A program made the position numbers and the translations under genes. Positions 44,599-54,695 of a DNA stretch of 64,000 bases are shown here, in pieces; position 1 is the first letter of the stretch, and each line of letters begins with the position of its first letter. Location: the NCBI RefSeq assembly GCF_003350925.1, contig NZ_KZ857173.1, positions 886,444 to 950,443 on the forward strand, in the 5' to 3' direction. The notes beneath the pieces are model-generated. The model was not told the origin of the DNA, searched no databases, and saw only the letters and a list, made by a program, of their open reading frames with translations. Source of the stretch: Dyella tabacisoli. GTDB taxonomy: Bacteria > Pseudomonadota > Gammaproteobacteria > Xanthomonadales > Rhodanobacteraceae.

Positions 44599-46719
44599 AT
44601 GACCAAGCCGTATTTGAAGCCTCTTGCCCTTGGGGTAAGCCTGGCCCTGTCGCTCGCCGCCTGCGGCAAGCACGAAGCCAATAACGAGCAGGCCGCACCG
44701 GCCAAGCCCGCTACCGTGGCCGCCACGCCTGCTGCACCGGTCGCCAAGAAAAGCGTGTTCGATGTAAGTGAGCTGGACCCGAACATCAACGCATGCCAGG
44801 ACTTCAACGGTTTTGTCAGCGCCAAGTGGGTCGCCGCCAACCCCATCCCCGATGACCGCACCCGTTGGGGCGCATTCGACCAATTGGCCGAAAACAGCCT
44901 GAACACCCAGCACGACATCGTCGACGAGGCCAACAAAGGCGCCGACAGCGCCAAGGCCGGCACGATCGAACAGAAGATCGGCTGGCTGTACCGCTCGGGC
45001 ATGGACGAGGCCACCATCAACAAGGCCGGCTTCGAGCCGCTCAAGCCGCAGCTAGAGCAGATCGCCGGCCTGAAAAACAGCGCCGACATCGTTGCCTACA
45101 TCAATCAGCGCTTCAGCCAGGGCGATAAGCAGGTGTTCGATTTCGGCTCGTCGCCGGATTATCAAGACGCCAAGATGCAGATCGGCTACGCCAACGAAGG
45201 CGGTCTCGGCTTGCCGACCAAGGATTACTACACCAAGCCCGATTTCAAGAACCTGCGCGACGCCTACCTCGTCTACATCGCCAAGTCGCTGCAATTGACC
45301 GGCGTGGCCGAAGCCGATGCGAAGAAACAGGCCGATGACGTACTGAAGTTCGAAACCCAGCTCGCCGCCGCCTCCTTGTCGCCGGTGGATGCACGCGACC
45401 CGAAAAACCAGTACCACTTCGTCAGCGTGCAAGAGGCCAACAAGGCCACTCCGCATTTCGATTGGGCCAAGTTCTTCAGCGCCCAGGGCGTGACCATCGA
45501 CAAGGGCTTCTCGCTGTCGCAGCCGAAGTTCTTTGCGCAGTTCGACAAGATGCTGGCATCGACGCCGGTCGCGCAGTGGCAGGCGTATCTGCGCTTCCAT
45601 GCGATCGACGGCGCCGCCAACTATATGTCGCAGGATTTCCAGGACGCCCGCTTCGCCTTCTACGGTGAAACCCTGTCCGGCCAGCCCAAGCAGAAGCCAC
45701 GCTGGAAGCGCGTGCTGGGTAGCGTCAACGGCAGCGTAGGCGAGGCACTCGGCCAGCTCTATGTCGCCAAGGTGTTCAAGCCCGAAGCCAAGCAGCGCGC
45801 CGAAGTGCTGGTGGACAACGTGCGCAACGCGCTCAAGACGCGCATCGAAAACCTCGACTGGATGAGCGCCGAGACCAAGACCAAGGCCATCGCCAAGTGG
45901 AACACCTTCCTGCCGAAGATCGGTTATCCCGAGAAGTGGCGCGACTGGTCCGGCCTGGAGATCAAGCCGGATAACTACTACGCCAACGTGGAAGCGGCCG
46001 GCAAGTTCAACTACCAGTATGACCTGGCCAAGATCGGCAAGCCGACCGACCGCAAGGATTGGGGCATGACCCCGCAGACGGTCAACGCGTACTACAACCC
46101 CACCGACAACACGATCAACTTCCCGGCCGCGATTCTGCAGCCGCCGTTCTTCGATGCCGATGCGGACGACGCAATCAACTACGGCGGTATCGGCGCGGTG
46201 ATCGGCCACGAAGCCAGCCATGGCTTTGACGACCAGGGCAGCCAGTTCGATGGCGACGGCAACAACAAGAACTGGTGGACCAAGGACGACAGCGCCAAGT
46301 TCGTTGCCCGCACCGACAAATTGGTCAATCAGTTCAACGCCTATACCCCGCTCAAAGACAAGCCGGACCTGCACGTCAACGGCAAGCTGACGCTGGGCGA
46401 GAACATCGCCGACCTCGGCGGCCTCAACGTGGCTTACGACGCATTGCATACTGCGCTCAAGACACAGCCGGGCAGCGCCGAGCAGAAAGTGGACGGCTAT
46501 ACGGTCGACCAGCGGTTCTTCCTGAACTGGGCGCGCGTGTGGCGCGGCAGCGTGCGTGAAAAGCAGGCGGTCGTGTACCTCAATACCGATCCGCACGCAC
46601 CCGCTTCGCTGCGCGCCATCGGTGCGCCGTCGAATATGGAAGCCTTTGCCACTGCGTTCCAGTGCAAAACGGGCGATGCCATGGTGCGTCCGGCCGACAC
46701 CCAGGTGAAGATCTGGTAA
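44599..46719 (+). CDS. M13 family (neprilysin-like) zinc metallopeptidase, lipoprotein
   Basis: The 706-aa protein has a lipoprotein signal with lipobox LAACGK. The M13 catalytic motifs are VIGHEASHGFDDQG (HExxH) and LGENIADLGG (third zinc ligand Glu and Asp). Upstream signature NAYYNPTDNTINFPAAILQPPF, shown here as NAYYNP, also fits. M13 enzymes are large oligopeptidases. Membrane-anchored in the periplasm or outer membrane, it may degrade peptides there. The 267 bases upstream hold TTGACA at 44478-44483 but no good -10. A perfect 16-bp hairpin lies 24 bases after the stop. Confidence 0.93.
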   Translation: MTKPYLKPLALGVSLALSLAACGKHEANNEQAAPAKPATVAATPAAPVAKKSVFDVSELDPNINACQDFNGFVSAKWVAANPIPDDRTRWGAFDQLAENSLNTQHDIVDEANKGADSAKAGTIEQKIGWLYRSGMDEATINKAGFEPLKPQLEQIAGLKNSADIVAYINQRFSQGDKQVFDFGSSPDYQDAKMQIGYANEGGLGLPTKDYYTKPDFKNLRDAYLVYIAKSLQLTGVAEADAKKQADDVLKFETQLAAASLSPVDARDPKNQYHFVSVQEANKATPHFDWAKFFSAQGVTIDKGFSLSQPKFFAQFDKMLASTPVAQWQAYLRFHAIDGAANYMSQDFQDARFAFYGETLSGQPKQKPRWKRVLGSVNGSVGEALGQLYVAKVFKPEAKQRAEVLVDNVRNALKTRIENLDWMSAETKTKAIAKWNTFLPKIGYPEKWRDWSGLEIKPDNYYANVEAAGKFNYQYDLAKIGKPTDRKDWGMTPQTVNAYYNPTDNTINFPAAILQPPFFDADADDAINYGGIGAVIGHEASHGFDDQGSQFDGDGNNKNWWTKDDSAKFVARTDKLVNQFNAYTPLKDKPDLHVNGKLTLGENIADLGGLNVAYDALHTALKTQPGSAEQKVDGYTVDQRFFLNWARVWRGSVREKQAVVYLNTDPHAPASLRAIGAPSNMEAFATAFQCKTGDAMVRPADTQVKIW

Positions 46720-46742
46720 GTCGCTAAGTTTTATCGGTGACA

Positions 46743-46778
46743 CGAAGAGCCACGCCTGGCAACAGGCGTGGCTCTTCG
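46743..46778 (+). terminator. Strong hairpin terminator after the M13 peptidase
   Basis: CGAAGAGCCACGCCTG (46743-46758) and its exact complement (46763-46778) flank the loop GCAA: 16 paired bases. It is followed by CTTATT, a weak T-run. It is best read as a transcript end or message-stabilising hairpin for the M13 gene. Confidence 0.7.
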
Positions 46779-46802
46779 CTTATTGGACACCCCCGAAGCT
46801 AC

Positions 46803-47548
46803 CTTGCGTCGACCGAGAACCACGTCGTCGATACCCAGCCGTTGCCGCGGGTAATCCAGCAGGCGATTCAAGCCGTGAATGCGCAAGCACAATTGGATCG
46901 TTGCGTCGCCAGCGGCGATATCACTTCGCAGGCGTGCACCGGCATTCATCGCAACGCCACCGGCAATATCGACAGCTTCAACAACACCCTGCAAAACCTC
47001 GGCAGCGTCAACACTAGCGGCTTCGATTTCGGCGCGGTCTGGCGCGGCCCGCAAACCGGCATCGGTCAGTTCAACGTGAACTGGCAAAACACCTATGTGC
47101 AAAAGTACGAGGCGAAAAACGAGCTAGGCGCCAGGGAGCCACGCAGCGTAGGCCTGGAGCTGACCGACAGCGGCATCCCGCGACTGACGTCGGTGCTGGG
47201 TACGGCTGGGCCAAGGGGCCGTGGACGGTGAATTACAAACTGCGCTACTTCAGCGCACTACGCGAAGATTGCGCCAGCGCGGCTGGTTTCCCGATCTGTT
47301 CCATGCCGAACGAAATCGCACCCAATCGCCCCAATGGCACTCATCACCTGGGTGCGGTGACCTATCACGATGTGCGCGCAAGCTGGAAACTGCCGGTCGA
47401 TCTGGATCTGACTATCGTCGGCGGCATCAACAATCTGTTCGATAAAAAGCCGCCCATCTGCCTGTCTTGCTCATTGAACGGCTATGACGCCTCGACCTAT
47501 GACCTGCCGAGTCGTTTTGCCTATGTGCAGGCCAATTTGAAGTTCTGA
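46803..47548 (+). pseudogene. TonB-dependent receptor remnant, 5'-truncated and frameshifted
   Basis: Two frames together spell the C-terminal third of a TonB-dependent receptor. The first reads NHVVDTQPLPRVIQQAIQAV, CVASGDITSQACTGIHRN, and NLGSVNTSGFDFGAVW. The second starts near 47200, reads YGWAKGPWTVNYKLRYFSAL and ends in GGINNLFDKKPPIC...LPSRFAYVQANLKF, a normal receptor C-terminus with terminal Phe. The frame changes between about 47190 and 47225. The N-terminal plug and most of the barrel are missing, so it is non-functional. The cut edge lies next to the 46743 hairpin. Confidence 0.85.
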
Positions 47549-47561
47549 TACGCCGCTTACT

Positions 47562-47590
47562 CCTCTCCTGCGCGCCATGCGCAGGAGAGG
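47562..47590. terminator. Hairpin between convergent pseudogene and acyP
   Basis: CCTCTCCTGCGC (47562-47573) and GCGCAGGAGAGG (47579-47590) are perfect complements with loop GCCAT. It sits just after the receptor remnant stop and 9 bases before the acyP end. Confidence 0.65.
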
Positions 47591-47599
47591 ATAACCGCG

Positions 47600-47866
47600 T
47601 CAACCGACTACAAAGCCCGATGGCGGCGGCATCTGCACATACTCCTGCGACACCGCCTCGACCTTGGCTGCCGGCGGCCCATGCCATAGCCAACGCTCCA
47701 AAGCCTCGATGGCCTGCCCACTGCCGCAGGCGAGTACTTCGACACTGCCATCGGCCAGATTTTTGGCGTGGCCGGTGAGGCCAAGCTCCAGCGCTTGCTC
47801 GCGGGTACTGGCGCGATAAAACACGCCTTGCACTCTACCGCTGACAATGAATTTGACTGTGCTCAT
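47600..47866 (-). CDS. acyP: Acylphosphatase
   Basis: The 88-aa enzyme hydrolyses acyl phosphates. The signatures are GRVQGVFYRASTREQA (catalytic Arg in VFYR) and GHAKNLADGSVEVLACG (catalytic Asn in KNL). Start MSTVKFIVSGRVQG at 47866; the longer in-frame reading (from 47929) adds 21 residues that overlap the upstream gene's end region. It is the last gene of the yihY/redoxin/acyP run, 62 bases after the redoxin gene. Confidence 0.93.
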   Translation of the reverse strand: MSTVKFIVSGRVQGVFYRASTREQALELGLTGHAKNLADGSVEVLACGSGQAIEALERWLWHGPPAAKVEAVSQEYVQMPPPSGFVVG

Positions 47867-47928
47867 GGCAAACTCCGTCGCCGTGTATACCTGCGTGACA
47901 CTACTTTTACCTCTAGCGAACACCGACA

Positions 47929-48435
47929 TTATTTGCCGGCAGCCACCTTACCAACGCCGATGACTTCACTAAGTGAAGCTTCTGTGACAGGACCGACCAC
48001 CCGCTTGGCAACCTTGCCGTCGGGTGCGATCACATAGGTCGTAGGCAAGCCACGCGGCTCGTCGAAATCGGCAAGCTTCATGTCCAAGGTGACTTGAGCA
48101 ATCGGATAGTTCACCGGGTGTTTCTTTATAAAAGCCTGCACGTCGGCCTTATCGCTATCTTCATAGGCAAGGCCGATCGCACTGACTTTGTCTTTGTGTT
48201 CGGTGACGAACCTGGAAATATCCGGCATCTCCTTGATGCACGGCACGCACCAGGTCGCCCAATAATTGACGATGACCCAATGACCACGCTGCGCGGCCAG
48301 ATCGTAGGGCTTGCCATCTAGCGTGGTGATCTTGAGCGTGGGCTGCTCGGGCATGGCCGCCTGGGCGGGTGCGCTTATCGCAAGCGCAGCAGCCAGCGCC
48401 ATCATCATGGGGGCAAAAGATTTGAACCGTTTCAT
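47929..48435 (-). CDS. TlpA/ResA-type thiol-disulfide protein, periplasmic
   Basis: The 168-aa protein has a signal peptide ending near APAQAAMPE. A thioredoxin-fold domain follows, with active-site WATWCVPCIKEMP and the cis-proline loop GLPTTYVI. It is a periplasmic reductase-like redoxin, possibly fed by DipZ. The start ATG overlaps the yihY stop (ATGA), so translation is coupled. TlpA or ResA is the nearest named family; the exact partner is unknown. Confidence 0.9.
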   Translation of the reverse strand: MKRFKSFAPMMMALAAALAISAPAQAAMPEQPTLKITTLDGKPYDLAAQRGHWVIVNYWATWCVPCIKEMPDISRFVTEHKDKVSAIGLAYEDSDKADVQAFIKKHPVNYPIAQVTLDMKLADFDEPRGLPTTYVIAPDGKVAKRVVGPVTEASLSEVIGVGKVAAGK

Positions 48436-49718
48436 CTACAGACTTCCTCGGAATCGGGTGATAACAAAGCCGGCGGGTAGGCGTGATCGAGCTGTGTGCC
48501 GAAGTTGACGCTAAGCGCATCCCCCACGCCAGCGAGCAGACCCATCAGCTCGGCGGGTAGCTGGATGCCCAGCGCAGCGGCCTCCTGCTCTGGCTGCAAT
48601 GGCAGACGATAGTTGGTGTGGCGATACACGCGCAGCAGATCCGTGCTGTCCAGGCTGCGGCTAAGCAACCAGCCGCCGGCCTCGCCACGCTGAATCAGAT
48701 CGGCATTGCGCAGGTTGTCGAAATATTCGGCAATCGAAGCGCTATGCAGATAGGGCTCGCGCATGCGCACGGTCGCCGGATCGACACTGCACCCCGTGCG
48801 CTGCGCCTCGACAAAGTGACCCAGCACCACCAGCAGGCCGAGAAACTCGGCACCTTCGGGCAAGATTTCATGCGGCGACTGATAGTCGAACGCGGATATC
48901 GAGGCGGCAATCGAGGCGCCAAGAATCACGATGATCCACGACAGATAAATCCACAGCAGAAAGATCGGAATCGCCGCCAGCGCGCCGTAGATCTGCTGGT
49001 AGGTCTGCGCGTTGCGCACGAACAGCGCAAAACCCCAGCGCGCGATCTCGAACAACAACGCGCCGAGCAACGCACCAATCGCCGCATCGCGCCGCGATAC
49101 GCGGCGATTGGGAATCACCGTGTACATCAGGCACAAGGTGATGAAGGTCACCGCGAACGGCAGCAAGCCAAGCAAGCGGCGGCCCAGGCCCAACTGCCCC
49201 ACCGCCTCATGCAGCAACGGCAACGCGGTGACATAAGAAGCCACCGCGATGCCGCCGACCATCAGAATCGGGCCCAAGGTCAACGCCGCCCAATACAACA
49301 GCAGGCGCGAGCCCCAGCCACGCGGTTGGTGTACCCGCCAGATCCGGTTCAGGCGGTCCTCGATACTGACCATCATCGACACCGCACTGAACAACATCAC
49401 CAGAATACTGATGCCGGTGAGCTGGCTGGCGTGGTTGGCGAAAGCCTCCAGCGCCTCTTGCACCTTCTCGCCGGCCGCCGGCACAAAATTGGTGAAGACG
49501 AAATCGATCAGGGTGCCGCGCTCGCCGGCAAAGACCGGAAACGCCGCAAACATGGCAAACACCGCCACAATCAACGGCACCAGCGACACCAGGGTGGTGT
49601 ACGACAGCGCGCCCGCCGTCTCGAAGCACTTGTCGTCCATAAAGCGCTGCCAGGCAAAGCGGCTGAAACTGAAAATGCGGTCGCGATCGTAGTGCTTGCG
49701 GTTAAAACGCAGGGCCAT
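48432..49718 (-). CDS. yihY: YihY/BrkB family inner-membrane protein
   Basis: The 428-aa protein has a YihY domain with six predicted membrane helices in residues about 25-290: FETAGALSYTTLVSLVPLIV is the family signature near residue 35, and GALLGALLFEIARWGFALFV follows. About 130 C-terminal residues are soluble and include LDSTDLLRVYRHTNYRLPL. Such a tail is normal for gammaproteobacterial members. Function is unclear; the name ribonuclease BN used in older annotation is wrong. The gene leads yihY/redoxin/acyP on the minus strand, divergent from wrbA with about 96 bases between. Confidence 0.9.
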   Translation of the reverse strand: MALRFNRKHYDRDRIFSFSRFAWQRFMDDKCFETAGALSYTTLVSLVPLIVAVFAMFAAFPVFAGERGTLIDFVFTNFVPAAGEKVQEALEAFANHASQLTGISILVMLFSAVSMMVSIEDRLNRIWRVHQPRGWGSRLLLYWAALTLGPILMVGGIAVASYVTALPLLHEAVGQLGLGRRLLGLLPFAVTFITLCLMYTVIPNRRVSRRDAAIGALLGALLFEIARWGFALFVRNAQTYQQIYGALAAIPIFLLWIYLSWIIVILGASIAASISAFDYQSPHEILPEGAEFLGLLVVLGHFVEAQRTGCSVDPATVRMREPYLHSASIAEYFDNLRNADLIQRGEAGGWLLSRSLDSTDLLRVYRHTNYRLPLQPEQEAAALGIQLPAELMGLLAGVGDALSVNFGTQLDHAYPPALLSPDSEEVCR

Positions 49719-49760
49719 GGCTTATCCTTCGGCGGCTCCGCCCGCACGACGGCAGCCTGA

Positions 49761-50764
<1,004 letters not shown>

Positions 50765-50924
50765 GACGCGTGTGCCCTCAGCCATTACCTGTCATGGACA
50801 TTGATTTGCCTGCCGCATCATGGGATATAAACCACGCCCCTCGATACAGCAACTAGTTTCCGAGGTGGCCATGGATGCTTAAGCAGCATCCGCGTATCGC
50901 CAAGGAGTGCACCGGAGTTAACTC

Positions 50925-51983
50925 ATGGATGAAGGCCAAGCTATTACTCACTGCATGACTCATACCGCCGTGATCGCGCCGAGGTATGGCCTGCACGGCA
51001 AGCCGCTAACAAGCTGGACAAAAAAGTGGCTTAAGTGCTTAAAAACAAGCCGCCTCGTCATGGCTCTCGCTGCCTGCCTTTTTCTAGCGCTTGAATCAAA
51101 CAACACCAGCGCCAAAGACAGCCTTAGCCCGATCGAGCAATATTTCGGCCAACTCAATGATGCCAGCTATGACGACATCGGCCTTTCATACAGAGAAAAA
51201 GCAGGCAGCATCAGACGCATTTACGATGAAAGTATTTCCGCCGATCAGCATGCGGAGAAACTGGCGTCCATCAGCGATCACGATCTTAAATTGCTCTACG
51301 AATCGGCTCATTTAGCCGCCTTCTATACACACGACCAAAAGTATTTAGCCGATATGCAGCTTGATTTGGCTGAGCTGGTACGAAGAGGTCTGGACTCTGA
51401 CAATAACTACGTCGACTTGTACGCCACGCTTGTTTCGCAGAGAAAATTCGACGACGCCAGACTGCTCGGCAAACAACACCCGGCTCAAACCTTCAAACCG
51501 TTACCCAGCTATCAAGACTTGACCGAGTCCACCGAGAACGGCCCCTCTGTACTGACGTTAAGCGAGGGACAGCACGGTCTTGAAATGAATCGCACGACTG
51601 TCGATTTAACCAGCCCAACGACGCAGATCGTTGTCATTTCCCACCCTCTATGCGGCCCATCCAGCCGTGCCATGCATGACATACAGTCCGACCCGGCCTT
51701 GAGCAAGGCTTTTATTTCCCATGCGCGCTGGATCACGCCGCAGGACGGCAATGCGAACTTTGACGTACTGGCGCGCTGGAATAACCAAAACCCGGCCTTT
51801 CCGATGAGCCCTGCTTATCGGCAGGACGACTGGCCCATGATCGATATTTGGGCGACACCCACGTTTTATTTCCTGCAGAACGGCAAGGTCGTAAAAACGG
51901 TCAGCGGCTGGTCCGGGCAAGACAGTCGCCACGAGCTGGAACAGGGGCTACGCCAGATTGGTCTTTTACCGCTGAAGCCTTAA
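50925..51983 (+). CDS. Thioredoxin-fold protein with long N-terminal extension, unknown
   Basis: The 352-aa protein has a cytoplasmic stretch of about 40 residues and a hydrophobic segment (MALAACLFLALESNN, residues about 46-60) that may be a signal or anchor. A helical region (residues about 65-200) and a thioredoxin-like domain follow (residues about 220-350), with HPLCGPSSRAMHDIQ and cis-Pro-like ATPTFYFLQNGKVVKTVSGW. The active site has a single Cys (LCGPS), not CxxC. GGAG lies seven bases before the first ATG, but an internal ATG at 51060 would give a clean signal peptide. No family name is certain. Confidence 0.68.
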   Translation: MDEGQAITHCMTHTAVIAPRYGLHGKPLTSWTKKWLKCLKTSRLVMALAACLFLALESNNTSAKDSLSPIEQYFGQLNDASYDDIGLSYREKAGSIRRIYDESISADQHAEKLASISDHDLKLLYESAHLAAFYTHDQKYLADMQLDLAELVRRGLDSDNNYVDLYATLVSQRKFDDARLLGKQHPAQTFKPLPSYQDLTESTENGPSVLTLSEGQHGLEMNRTTVDLTSPTTQIVVISHPLCGPSSRAMHDIQSDPALSKAFISHARWITPQDGNANFDVLARWNNQNPAFPMSPAYRQDDWPMIDIWATPTFYFLQNGKVVKTVSGWSGQDSRHELEQGLRQIGLLPLKP

Positions 51984-52004
51984 AGCCTGGTTTCCAACAC
52001 TTGC

Positions 52005-52640
52005 TCATATACCGCGCCAGCCTTCGACACCAGTAAACAACGCGGCGGCGATCAGCAAAATACCGACCCAGCGTGTCGCCAACATATTGGAGCTGGGTCG
52101 TTGCTTAAGCCATGCGCGTACTGCATCGGCGGTCAACGCGATACCGCCGTAAACGACGAACTGGGTGATCGCGATAATCCCCCATAGCACCAGCGCCTGA
52201 ACCCACAGCGCGCCATAGGCCGGGCGCAAAAACTGCGGAAAGATCGCCAGCATGAATAGATAAGCCTTGGGATTGAGCAAGGCGGTGAACATGCCTTGCC
52301 AGAATGTGGCGCGCTGCGGCCGCACCACGGGGCTTACTGAGGCATCGAACCCGGACGTGCTGCGCAGCAGTGAGAGACCGATCCAGGCGATGTAGAGCGC
52401 ACCGGCCAACAGCACCGCATTGAACACACCGGGAATCAGTTTGAGCAGCATGCCGATACCCAGCGCGGTCATCGTGACATGGCAGACACCGCCGGCCACG
52501 ATGCCGCCCACTGCCGCCATGCCTTTACGACGCCCGCCACTGAGCGCGCTGCCGAGTACGAAGGCCATATCCAGGCCGGGCAGCGCGATCACCCCGAAGA
52601 CCACGGCGAAGAACAGCCATAGATGCGCGTAATGGGTCAT
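52005..52640 (-). CDS. LysE family amino-acid exporter
   Basis: The 211-aa protein has six predicted membrane helices. LysE/RhtB features include PGLDMAFVLGSALSGGRRKG (the PGP-like motif and basic loop) and TFWQGMFTALLNPKAYLFML. The start MTHYAHLWLFF at 52640 overlaps the stop of the NIPSNAP gene (ATGA); a longer in-frame start lies inside that gene and is rejected. Amino-acid or similar small-molecule efflux is the expected role. The substrate is unknown. Confidence 0.88.
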   Translation of the reverse strand: MTHYAHLWLFFAVVFGVIALPGLDMAFVLGSALSGGRRKGMAAVGGIVAGGVCHVTMTALGIGMLLKLIPGVFNAVLLAGALYIAWIGLSLLRSTSGFDASVSPVVRPQRATFWQGMFTALLNPKAYLFMLAIFPQFLRPAYGALWVQALVLWGIIAITQFVVYGGIALTADAVRAWLKQRPSSNMLATRWVGILLIAAALFTGVEGWRGI

Positions 52641-53521
52641 GGCCCGGCCTGCGCATCCGATAGCCAACGCAGGCGCGAACGCGGCGTCGGGTTCAACTCG
52701 ATCAACTCCGGCGCCTCGCGCAACAGGCCGGTATCGAGCAAGGTTTGTGCGGCGGTTTTCATCGCGGGCTTGAGCTGGTTCTGCAGCACCTTGTTGTCTT
52801 GCACGATACCCAACCAGACCAGCCATGGTCCATCGGTGCGTATCGGCAATTGCGGAAAATTATTCGGCACGTCCAGCGTTACCAAAATGCCAGCCGGGTG
52901 CACACCGGCCATGCGGTAACTGGCGAACAGCGCCTCGGCCTGCTGCGCTACGTCGGCTTCATGGCCTTTCTTGATCGCGATGACCTGCATGACCCCAACA
53001 CCCTGGGCACCCTTTTCCTCAAGCACCGGATCCACCGCCGGCAGCACGGTAACCCCGGTCTCCGGCCGCAACGGATGCAGCAGCATGACGTTATCGCTGT
53101 CGGGCAAGATGGCATTGATTTTTTCGCGATGCTCGCGCCATAGCGGTCCGTAATAAAAACTCGCGTTCACCACCGGACGCGCCGGCAAATCTTTGTAGCC
53201 GCGCAGCCAGGTGAAGTGATTGGGATTGGCACGCTCCAGAAACTGGCCGAACACCATCGCACCGAGTTGCTCAAAGGCTTCGGGGAAATAGCTATCGAAG
53301 TATTTCGCAAAACGAGGGGCCGCACCGTCGGTAGTGGTGTAACGGCGCAACTCGATGACTTGGTAATCGTGCAGATGCTTGATCGTATCCATCGACGGCA
53401 AACTCTCGCTGTGATTTGGATGGTCGGCTGACATGGCCTGCGCCGCACCGGCCAGGCCGATGGCTATCGCGGCAAACGTTCCCCACATCTTTTCGTAACT
53501 ACCACGACGCGCCTTCTTCAT
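52637..53521 (-). CDS. NIPSNAP family protein, exported
   Basis: The 294-aa protein has an export signal (MWGTFAAIAIGLAGAAQAMS). Two ferredoxin-like NIPSNAP/DABB halves follow: YQVIELRRYTT with FAKYFDSYFPEAFEQLGAMV and, later, VMQVIAIKKGHEADVAQQAE. Function of the family in bacteria is poorly defined. It is followed by lysE-like in the same operon and lies divergent from a YafY-type regulator with 95 bases between, so it is a likely target of that regulator. Confidence 0.84.
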   Translation of the reverse strand: MKKARRGSYEKMWGTFAAIAIGLAGAAQAMSADHPNHSESLPSMDTIKHLHDYQVIELRRYTTTDGAAPRFAKYFDSYFPEAFEQLGAMVFGQFLERANPNHFTWLRGYKDLPARPVVNASFYYGPLWREHREKINAILPDSDNVMLLHPLRPETGVTVLPAVDPVLEEKGAQGVGVMQVIAIKKGHEADVAQQAEALFASYRMAGVHPAGILVTLDVPNNFPQLPIRTDGPWLVWLGIVQDNKVLQNQLKPAMKTAAQTLLDTGLLREAPELIELNPTPRSRLRWLSDAQAGP

Positions 53522-53572
53522 AGACTCCCCCTCACTAGCTGTGCTTAGTCGATGCTGGACACGTTACGCGTC

Positions 53573-53597
53573 AATCAGGACAGTATTCGCCCTGATT
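53573..53597. promoter_or_regulatory. Candidate operator between NIPSNAP and YafY-type genes
   Basis: AATCAGG (53573-53579) and CCTGATT (53591-53597) form 7-bp inverted arms with an 11-base spacer. It lies in the divergent 95-base gap next to a WYL-domain regulator, 20 bases before its ATG. The binding of that regulator here is inferred from position and symmetry. Confidence 0.5.
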
Positions 53598-53616
53598 AAT
53601 CATTACACTTCGGCTC

Positions 53617-54579
53617 ATGGCCCTCCCAACCACCCGCGTGCTGGCAGTGCTGGAACTGCTGCAAAGCCATGGCCGCATCAGCGGCCCGGAACTGGCACGC
53701 CGGGTCAATGTGGACGTGCGCACATTGCGCCGCTACATCGTGATTCTCGAAGAGCTTGGCATCCCCATCACCACCGAGCGCGGCCGCTATGGCGCCTATA
53801 TGCTGGTGGCCGGCTTCAAGTTGCCGCCGATGATGTTCACCGACGACGAGGCACTCGCCTTATCCGTCGGCTTGCTTGCCGCACGCAGCCTTGGCTTGGC
53901 CGAGGCCGCTCCCGCGGTAGAAAGCGCACAAGCCAAACTCATTCGGGTCATGCCCGAGAAACTGCAGCGTCAGGTGCATGCCATTGAAGAAACGGTGAAG
54001 ATCCATTTCGCCGGCGCAACCAATACACCAAGCAGCAACGCCGCCCTGATAACGCTGACCACGGCGGCGCAGGCGCAGCAGCGCGTATATATGCGCTATG
54101 AGTCCGGTCAGCACCAACACACCGAGCGCGAGTTCGACCCTTACGGCCTGGCCTTTCGCACGGGCGCCTGGTACACCGTCGGCATGTGTCACTTGCGCAA
54201 AGATCTGCGCTCGTTCCGGCTCGATCGTATCGAGGACATAAAACTGCTCGAACAACGTTTCCAACGGCCGCCCGGCTTCGATCCACTGGAGCAACTGGCT
54301 TTCAGCATTGCCAGCCTGCCGCGCAGCCACGCCATCGAAGTACTGCTGCGCACCGATTTGAAAACCGCACGCAAAGCCTTCTCGCTCGCCTTCGGCCTGT
54401 TCGAGCACACCGCCGATGGCGTGCTTCTGCGCAGCAGCGCCGACGACCTCAACTGGTTCGCACGGCAGCTCGCGGCCTTGTCGTTCGATTTTATCGTGCA
54501 CTCCCCGCCCGAACTGCGCAACGAACTCAAGACCCTTTCAACACGCCTGCAAACACTGGCCAAAACCAGCCGAACGTAG
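53617..54579 (+). CDS. YafY-type transcriptional regulator (HTH + WYL)
   Basis: The 320-aa protein has a winged HTH near the N-terminus (LLQSHGRISGPELARRVNVD then VRTLRRYIVILEELGIPI). A WYL domain at about residues 140-215 includes EFDPYGLAFRTGAWYTVGM and LRSFRLDRIEDI. Such regulators bind a ligand through the WYL part. Its gene is divergent from the NIPSNAP/LysE operon. Its stop codon lies inside the left arm of a 34-bp inverted repeat. Confidence 0.92.
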   Translation: MALPTTRVLAVLELLQSHGRISGPELARRVNVDVRTLRRYIVILEELGIPITTERGRYGAYMLVAGFKLPPMMFTDDEALALSVGLLAARSLGLAEAAPAVESAQAKLIRVMPEKLQRQVHAIEETVKIHFAGATNTPSSNAALITLTTAAQAQQRVYMRYESGQHQHTEREFDPYGLAFRTGAWYTVGMCHLRKDLRSFRLDRIEDIKLLEQRFQRPPGFDPLEQLAFSIASLPRSHAIEVLLRTDLKTARKAFSLAFGLFEHTADGVLLRSSADDLNWFARQLAALSFDFIVHSPPELRNELKTLSTRLQTLAKTSRT

Positions 54580-54657
54580 GTTGGCGGTGAGCGCAAGCGA
54601 ACCCCAACAACCCGTGCATGCAATGTTGGGGTTCGCTTGCGCTCACCGCCAACCTAC
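54576..54657. repeat. Perfect 34-bp inverted repeat
   Basis: Left arm 54576-54609 (starts GTAGGTTGGCGGTGAGCGCA) and right arm 54624-54657 are exact complements; loop of 14 bases. The arm also occurs alone at 40600-40633. It carries the yafY stop codon and lies between convergent genes. It may end transcripts or be a miniature repeat element that landed there. Confidence 0.9.
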
Positions 54658-54695
54658 ACGGCCATGACGCCCAACACGCCGACACATCCCCACAT

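Noticed and set aside
45052-46743. Minus-strand open frame of 563 codons over the M13 peptidase
   Set aside because: The plus strand encodes a complete M13 enzyme with all catalytic motifs.
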